Shown piece by piece: positions 7,709-11,752 of a stretch of DNA of 11,752 bases (positions are counted from its first letter, which is position 1; every line of letters begins with the position of its first letter). The notes under the pieces are model-generated. The model was not told the origin of the DNA, did no database searches, and saw only the letters and a program-made list of their open reading frames with translations. The translations under genes were made by a program, and so were the position numbers. The stretch comes from Deltaproteobacteria bacterium (GTDB lineage: Bacteria; Myxococcota_A; Polyangia; HGW-17; SLPX01): NCBI GenBank assembly GCA_011390535.1, contig JAABSF010000034.1, positions 1 through 11,752 on the forward strand. Direction: 5' to 3'.

Positions 7709-7973
7709 ATGAAAATGCAAAGTCCAATAGCACCATCGCCCTTATATGGCAGAGCCACGGCGAAAGTTTATTACCTGAAACAAAATGGAATTGAGCTTTG
7801 ATTTTTTCACCGCCGACAAAACTCTTATCGAAGCAAGATACAACACACATATGAAAGGGGCACAGAAGAAATTCTATGAATCCTTCAAAGCCCGGCGTAA
7901 ATATTGCGTCACTTCAGTAAAACAACTCGATCTCATCAAAAGTTTATGGAAGAACTCAACTCAGGTCCTATAA
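7709..7973 (+). pseudogene. Frameshifted fragment resembling the C-terminus of a DUF4143-type ATPase
   Basis: Two short overlapping frames make sense only when joined. The first (ATG 7709, stop 7799-7801) ends KVYYLKQNGIEL. The second continues DFFTADKTLIEARYN and runs to 7973. Removing one T from the CTTTGAT at about 7796-7802 joins them as GIELDFFTADKTLIEARYN. That matches the known pattern of the AAA_14/DUF4143 C-terminal nuclease-like region (a YYW-type strand, G-x-E-[VL]-D-F, then LIE[VA]+Y). The N-terminal ATPase part is missing and no ribosome binding site precedes either frame. I therefore read it as a decayed remnant. The family assignment rests on motif recall only. The boundaries are approximate and the first 30-40 bases may not belong. 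Confidence 0.45.
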
Positions 7974-8105
7974 CACTATTCCTCATTCCGATTAAAGGCA
8001 CTCCTTACTATCCGGATTATATTGTCGAATCTTCGACTTTGCGATTGCGGCGAGGATACTAACCACCCCTCTTGACGTAATCTGTAGGTGAGATAAACAA
8101 AGGGA
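7974..8105. other. Intergenic region ahead of the DUF4056/C69 pair
   Basis: No open frame of note is present. It contains a 14-base inverted repeat (8024-8037), a GATACT hexamer at 8055-8060 that could act as a weak -10, and a TTGACG near 8072 without a convincing -10 partner. The promoter of the downstream pair should lie here, but I cannot fix it. Confidence 0.4.
8024..8037. promoter_or_regulatory. Perfect inverted repeat GTCGAA-TC-TTCGAC, possible operator
   Basis: Six-base arms around a two-base centre lie about 70 bases upstream of the DUF4056 start and just ahead of a possible -10 (8055-8060). The size and placement suit a dimeric regulator's site. The regulator is unknown and chance cannot be excluded. 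Confidence 0.35.
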
Positions 8106-9632
8106 ATGGAGTTATCAGAGAAGAAAAAAAGAAACCGGTACCACCCCGCCCAGGACTTTTTGGATCGACTCTTCCGGTTTATCAGAAAACCAATCGGGAG
8201 CTATGCTTTATTTCTTTTTCTCATCACGGTGGTGGGCTGCACCCGGGACTCACGGTGGACAACAGAGACACATCCTGGAAAAAAAGAGATCAAACATGTC
8301 ATTGAAGGAATTGAAGGAGAAAAGGGAGTTGTTTATGGGTCACCCCATTCCTTTCCGCAGATCCCCATGCGGAGGCGGTTAAGGCCATGCTGCACCCTTG
8401 GTGAGAAAGACAGAACAACAGCAGGAGAGGTCTTATACCCGGGCAACATATTCGAAAATATCCGTGCGATTTCGACAATGGGGGTTCATGAATACGACAG
8501 CGGAACAACCCTGACCGGAACCTCCGGCGATCCTGCGATTTTCTCCGATGAAGAGAATAACGGGCTCGTCTATACCTGCCGCGGCGGGTTCATCGATACC
8601 GCACAAGTACGCGATTATGCAGACTGGACGGTGCTGTTGACAACTCGTTTCGGTAGAAAACTGCGAAAAGGCACCATCTTCCACCTTCCCAAAATGGGCG
8701 GCTCAGTCGAGATACAGTTAAAGCCGATCCCGCAAGGTTTATTGACTCACCTAAACCATAGAACTCTCGCTATCCTCTTGGCTCGGTGGGCAGCCGGCAA
8801 GCTGGCTGTGTGGCACGAAATAGCTACCTGGTACGGATGGTCATGCGTCTCGGAGTACCCCGAGCTTTCCTCTGCTTTTTCACCAGAAGATTTCTATTCC
8901 AAACTCTTGGGCATCAAGCTGGCAGCGGCCATTGCCGCCAGACATCTCGAACGCTCCGAAAACCTCTATAATCGTTCAATGACATTATGGCTGGAAGAGG
9001 CATTGAAACATCTTGGCGCTACAGACCACAAAACAGGCAGAGCTGCTGCTTTTGACGTAAAGGGTGTTTGGTGGGATGACTCAAAGCCGGTTGGGACAAT
9101 TGATTATCTTCTTCGCCGCAAGCTGGACATGGGAACAGTTGTAAGGCCTTGGCTCTTAAGACCAAAGAGCAAATGGCTGACCAGCGCGTTGAAACGTCAG
9201 TGCGGTCCGAATCCAACACCGGCTCCACTCCACAACCCGGAATCGGTCAGAGAGATAAACTTTGCCGATTGGGTTACTTTAAAATTCACCGTATCAGGCA
9301 ACATGAGCCGAATGGCGCCCTTTCACAAGTTGGGCAAGACTTTTACACAAGAACAGTTCGACGAAATACTGAGTGAAATAAGAAAACAACTCTATGAACG
9401 GTTCGGTTCTGATGCTGACAAACCTTATCCTGTCGAGAAAACGGATGGAAAAAAGTCAGGATCAAAGAAAAGTATCACAGTGAAGCACATAGAGGGAAAA
9501 TCACTGAACACAAAAGAAAGTGATGACCAACCCCAAAAAGGCGCAGACGAGGCCACAGAAGAAAGTGATAACCAGCCCACAACAGACACAGACGGCGTCG
9601 GCACAGAACAACAAGGAGGAAGTGCTAAATGA
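8106..9632 (+). CDS. DUF4056 domain-containing lipoprotein
   Basis: The gene encodes 508 residues. A basic N-terminus precedes the hydrophobic core SYALFLFLITVVGC, with lipobox VVGC and lipidated Cys45, so it is an envelope lipoprotein; Thr at +2 suggests the outer membrane. The body carries motifs I associate with the uncharacterised DUF4056 family: RPCCTLG near residue 95, then GLVYTCRGGFIDTAQVRDYA near 155-175, and WHEIATWYGW near 235. The last part resembles HExxxW but is not a canonical HExxH zincin site. Residues from about 450 form a polar, low-complexity tail with an imperfect 15-residue duplication (ESDDQP / ESDNQP). The ATG start is uncertain: AAGGGA abuts it and AGGTGAG is 13 bases away. 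A TTG at 8160 would give a shorter, more typical signal peptide. Its stop overlaps the next start by four bases. The enzymatic role is unknown. Confidence 0.85.
   Translation: MELSEKKKRNRYHPAQDFLDRLFRFIRKPIGSYALFLFLITVVGCTRDSRWTTETHPGKKEIKHVIEGIEGEKGVVYGSPHSFPQIPMRRRLRPCCTLGEKDRTTAGEVLYPGNIFENIRAISTMGVHEYDSGTTLTGTSGDPAIFSDEENNGLVYTCRGGFIDTAQVRDYADWTVLLTTRFGRKLRKGTIFHLPKMGGSVEIQLKPIPQGLLTHLNHRTLAILLARWAAGKLAVWHEIATWYGWSCVSEYPELSSAFSPEDFYSKLLGIKLAAAIAARHLERSENLYNRSMTLWLEEALKHLGATDHKTGRAAAFDVKGVWWDDSKPVGTIDYLLRRKLDMGTVVRPWLLRPKSKWLTSALKRQCGPNPTPAPLHNPESVREINFADWVTLKFTVSGNMSRMAPFHKLGKTFTQEQFDEILSEIRKQLYERFGSDADKPYPVEKTDGKKSGSKKSITVKHIEGKSLNTKESDDQPQKGADEATEESDNQPTTDTDGVGTEQQGGSAK
9613..9620 (+). 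promoter_or_regulatory. Strong ribosome binding site AAGGAGGA inside the DUF4056 gene
   Basis: AAGGAGGA lies eight bases before the ATG at 9629, within the final codons of the upstream gene. With the ATGA stop/start overlap it fixes the start of the dipeptidase and indicates translational coupling. Confidence 0.85.
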
Positions 9633-11545
9633 GGAGACAGTTTGGGAAAAAGAAAACAAAGGCATTATTTATAGTGGAGATCATCTCTGTCTTCGCCATT
9701 TTTTGTCTTCATCAAAAACCCGCAAAGGCATGTACGAGTTTCTTGATAACCAAGGGGGCATCAACCGACGGCTCCACCATGATCACTTATGCAGCAGACG
9801 CACATGTGCTCTACGGTGAATTGTATTACAGGCCGGCGGCCGAGTATCCCGAAGGCGCTATGATGGAGATCAAAGACTGGGACTCAGGAAAAAAGCTTGG
9901 AAAAATCAAGCAAGTTCGAAAGACTTATTCGGTGGTGGGTAACATGAATGAACACCAGCTCGCCATCGGAGAGACCACCTTCGGCGGCAGAGAAGAGCTG
10001 AAAAATGAAAAAGGCGGGATCGATTACGGAAGCCTGATATATGTGACTCTACAACGAGCCAAAACAGCTCGTGAGGCCATAAAGATAATGGGCGATCTTG
10101 TTGAAGAGTACGGTTATTACAGCAAAGGTGAGAGCTTCTCCATTGCAGACCCGAATGAGGTCTGGTTCATGGACATGATTGGAAAAGGTCCTGATGAAAA
10201 GGGGGCGGTTTGGGTGGCATGCAAAGTGCCGGACGGCTATGTCAGCGCTCACGCCAACCACGCTCGGATAAGTACATTCCCTCAGGATGATCCTAAAAAA
10301 TGCGTGTTTTCAAAAGATGTGATCTCTTTTGCCCGCAAAAAAGGATATTTCAAAGGGGATGACAAGGATTTTTCTTTTGTCGCTGCTTATGCGCCGGCTA
10401 ATTGTCGGGACCTAAGAGTAAGAGAGGGGCGGGTTTGGAGCATGTTTCGCAGAGTGGCCCCCTCGCTGAAAATCCCCTCGGACTACGTGAAATGCAAGAA
10501 AGGTGCAGATCCGCTCCCTTTATGGATCAAGCCCGACAAGAAGATCTCAGTTCATGATGTAATGGAGCTTATGAGAGACCATTTCGAGGGAACTGAATTT
10601 GACCTCAGCAAAGGTGTAGGTGCCGGTCCATATGAGCTGCCATACAGGTGGCGTCCGCTGACATGGGAATACGAAGGAAAAAAATATGTAAATGAACGCG
10701 CCACAGCAACTCAACAGACAGGGTTTTCCTTTGTTTCTCAATCCAGGTCGAACCTCCCTGATCCAATCGGGGGGATCCTCTGGTTTTCAGTGGATGACGC
10801 AGCCTCCACCGTCTATGTACCTATGTATGCGGGGATAACGGAACCGCCCAAGCAATATGCCGTCGGGACCGGCTCCTTTACCGAGTTTTCGTGGGAGTCG
10901 GCCTTCTGGATGTTTAATTGGGTCGCAAACTTTGCATACAGCCGATACAAAGACATTATTGTAGACATCCGAAAGGTTCAGGGCGATTTCGAGAGAGGTT
11001 TTTTTGAAAAACAAAAGGAGATCGAAGAGAAGGCTCTGGCTTTGTATAAAAAGTCGCCGGCGAAAGCACGAGCTTTTCTCACCGACTACTCAAAAAAAAC
11101 GGCAGAAGAAGTGGTAACCCGATGGAAAAAACTGGGAGAAGAGCTTTTGATGAAATACCTGGACGGTAATATCCGGGATGAAAAAGGAAAAGTCACACAT
11201 CCAGGTTATCCCAAACACTGGTACGCCAGAATAGTAAAGGAACGTGGAGATCATTTTCGCCTACCCGACGAAGATCCAAAACTAACCGACGCTCAAAGAG
11301 CCTCCCAACCACCCCATCAGGAAGCAAAAGAAAAAGGCGATAAAACTGCTCCTTCAGATAAATCCGAAGAAAAAGAAGCCACTGTAAAAAAAGAAGACAA
11401 AAAAGACGCAGAAAAGAAAAAAGAGCCCTCCGGTCCATGTGGTTGCTCTTTTGAAGCATCCAGCAGCCCCTCTCACTTATCCGCTTTTCTTCTGGCGTTG
11501 CTCGTGGCGGGTTTTCTGTTTTCTCGCAAACGAATGAAGGGTTAA
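9629..11545 (+). CDS. Secreted C69-family dipeptidase with MYXO-CTERM-like anchor
   Basis: This 638-residue protein belongs to peptidase family C69, the Ntn-type dipeptidases with an N-terminal Cys nucleophile. A signal peptide (basic start, core ALFIVEIISVFAIF) ends AKA at residues 32-34, directly before Cys35. Cys35 opens the family motif CTSFLITKGASTDGSTMITY, so signal peptidase cleavage would expose the catalytic Cys. Further typical segments are YSVVGNMNEHQLAIGETTFGG, where family members bind substrate, and YGYYSKGESFSIADPNEVWF. The catalytic domain reaches about residue 450, followed by a helical part and a Lys/Glu-rich linker (about 560-600). At 604-606 lies Cys-Gly-Cys, then a hydrophobic helix (LSAFLLALLVAGFLF) and a basic end. 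This layout is typical of MYXO-CTERM surface-sorting tails. The expected role is hydrolysis of dipeptides at the cell surface. It is coupled to the DUF4056 lipoprotein gene by a four-base overlap. Confidence 0.9.
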   Translation: MRRQFGKKKTKALFIVEIISVFAIFCLHQKPAKACTSFLITKGASTDGSTMITYAADAHVLYGELYYRPAAEYPEGAMMEIKDWDSGKKLGKIKQVRKTYSVVGNMNEHQLAIGETTFGGREELKNEKGGIDYGSLIYVTLQRAKTAREAIKIMGDLVEEYGYYSKGESFSIADPNEVWFMDMIGKGPDEKGAVWVACKVPDGYVSAHANHARISTFPQDDPKKCVFSKDVISFARKKGYFKGDDKDFSFVAAYAPANCRDLRVREGRVWSMFRRVAPSLKIPSDYVKCKKGADPLPLWIKPDKKISVHDVMELMRDHFEGTEFDLSKGVGAGPYELPYRWRPLTWEYEGKKYVNERATATQQTGFSFVSQSRSNLPDPIGGILWFSVDDAASTVYVPMYAGITEPPKQYAVGTGSFTEFSWESAFWMFNWVANFAYSRYKDIIVDIRKVQGDFERGFFEKQKEIEEKALALYKKSPAKARAFLTDYSKKTAEEVVTRWKKLGEELLMKYLDGNIRDEKGKVTHPGYPKHWYARIVKERGDHFRLPDEDPKLTDAQRASQPPHQEAKEKGDKTAPSDKSEEKEATVKKEDKKDAEKKKEPSGPCGCSFEASSSPSHLSAFLLALLVAGFLFSRKRMKG

Positions 11546-11552
11546 ACCACCC

Positions 11553-11580
11553 GGCAGTTTCAGCAGACCGCTGAAGCGCC
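11553..11580 (+). terminator. Hairpin terminator behind the dipeptidase gene
   Basis: The arms GGC-A-GTTTCAGC and GCTGAAGCGCC pair over about 11 positions, with one bulged A and one G-T pair, around the loop AGACC. The hairpin starts seven bases after the stop codon. It is followed by CTGCTTTATTAT, a modest T-rich stretch, so it acts as a terminator mainly for the plus strand. On the minus strand no T-run follows, so the converging gene gains little from it. Confidence 0.55.
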
Positions 11581-11613
11581 CTGCTTTATTATCCCCAAAG
11601 GCATGTGTGCCGA

Positions 11614-11752
11614 CTATTTCTCGTCGCCACTCTCTTTGGAATCCCCTGTTTCTGATTCGTCATCTTTTTCCGAATCTTTTCCCTCGCTTTCTTTAGGTTC
11701 TGTTTCTTTCAGCTCCACCGAGGATGGTTTTCCACCATAGCTCAATGAATAA
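11614..11752 (-). CDS. C-terminal end of a minus-strand protein with acidic tail (partial)
   Basis: On the minus strand a frame is open from the right edge to a TAG at 11614-11616, giving 45 residues. It starts YSLSYGGKPSSVELKE and turns into a Glu/Asp/Lys/Ser-rich tail ending SGDEK. The composition matches the charged disordered tails of the other proteins here. It converges on the dipeptidase gene, leaving about 68 bases between the stop codons, with the hairpin in that gap. The start and most of the protein lie beyond the window, and the family cannot be told. An accidental open frame is possible given the short length. Confidence 0.5.
   Translation of the reverse strand, partial: YSLSYGGKPSSVELKETEPKESEGKDSEKDDESETGDSKESGDEK

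Noticed and set aside
7785..7973. Independent 62-residue gene
   Set aside because: It has no ribosome binding site, and it joins a neighbouring frame to form a recognisable family motif after a one-base correction, so a gene remnant is more likely.

Overview
The window appears to come from a Gram-negative bacterium, most likely deltaproteobacterium-like in the broad sense (Myxococcota or a relative). The evidence is two lipoprotein-type signal peptides, a very large bacterial alpha-2-macroglobulin, a DUF4056 lipoprotein, and a C69 dipeptidase ending in a MYXO-CTERM-like tail (Cys-Gly-Cys, hydrophobic helix, basic end). I cannot name the species. No RNA gene, insertion sequence, CRISPR array or replication origin was recognised.

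Layout. At the left edge are two plus-strand genes of unknown function: an incomplete one ending at 401, and a 186-residue basic protein at 458-1018. From the stop codon of the second gene runs a 9-base tandem repeat (1018-1116). Next comes the dominant gene, a minus-strand alpha-2-macroglobulin lipoprotein of about 2,100 residues (1134 to about 7454). It has a Cys-Ala-Glu-Gln thioester motif and a polybasic bait-like segment. Its 5' end is formed by a second tandem array with a 12-base period (7306-7461). The best ribosome binding site places the start codon inside this array, so the repeats would encode an Asn/Arg/Lys/Ser-rich extension ahead of the lipoprotein signal sequence. The span from about 7455 to 8105 holds a putative promoter for the macroglobulin, a decayed and frameshifted fragment resembling the C-terminal end of DUF4143-type ATPases, and a perfect inverted repeat. 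A plus-strand pair follows: a DUF4056 lipoprotein (8106-9632), translationally coupled by a 4-base overlap to a secreted C69-family dipeptidase (9629-11545). A hairpin terminator lies behind them. At the right edge is the acidic C-terminal end of a converging minus-strand gene.

How they may work together. All three large genes encode envelope or exported proteins. The macroglobulin should trap proteases covalently in the periplasm or at the outer membrane. The coupled pair looks like an export module that handles short peptides at the cell surface. The two units are divergently arranged but about 650 bases apart with a decayed gene between them, so any functional link is conjecture. The most unusual features are the repeat-encoded N-terminal extension of the macroglobulin and the two different arrays bracketing the gene that share a GATCTA core.
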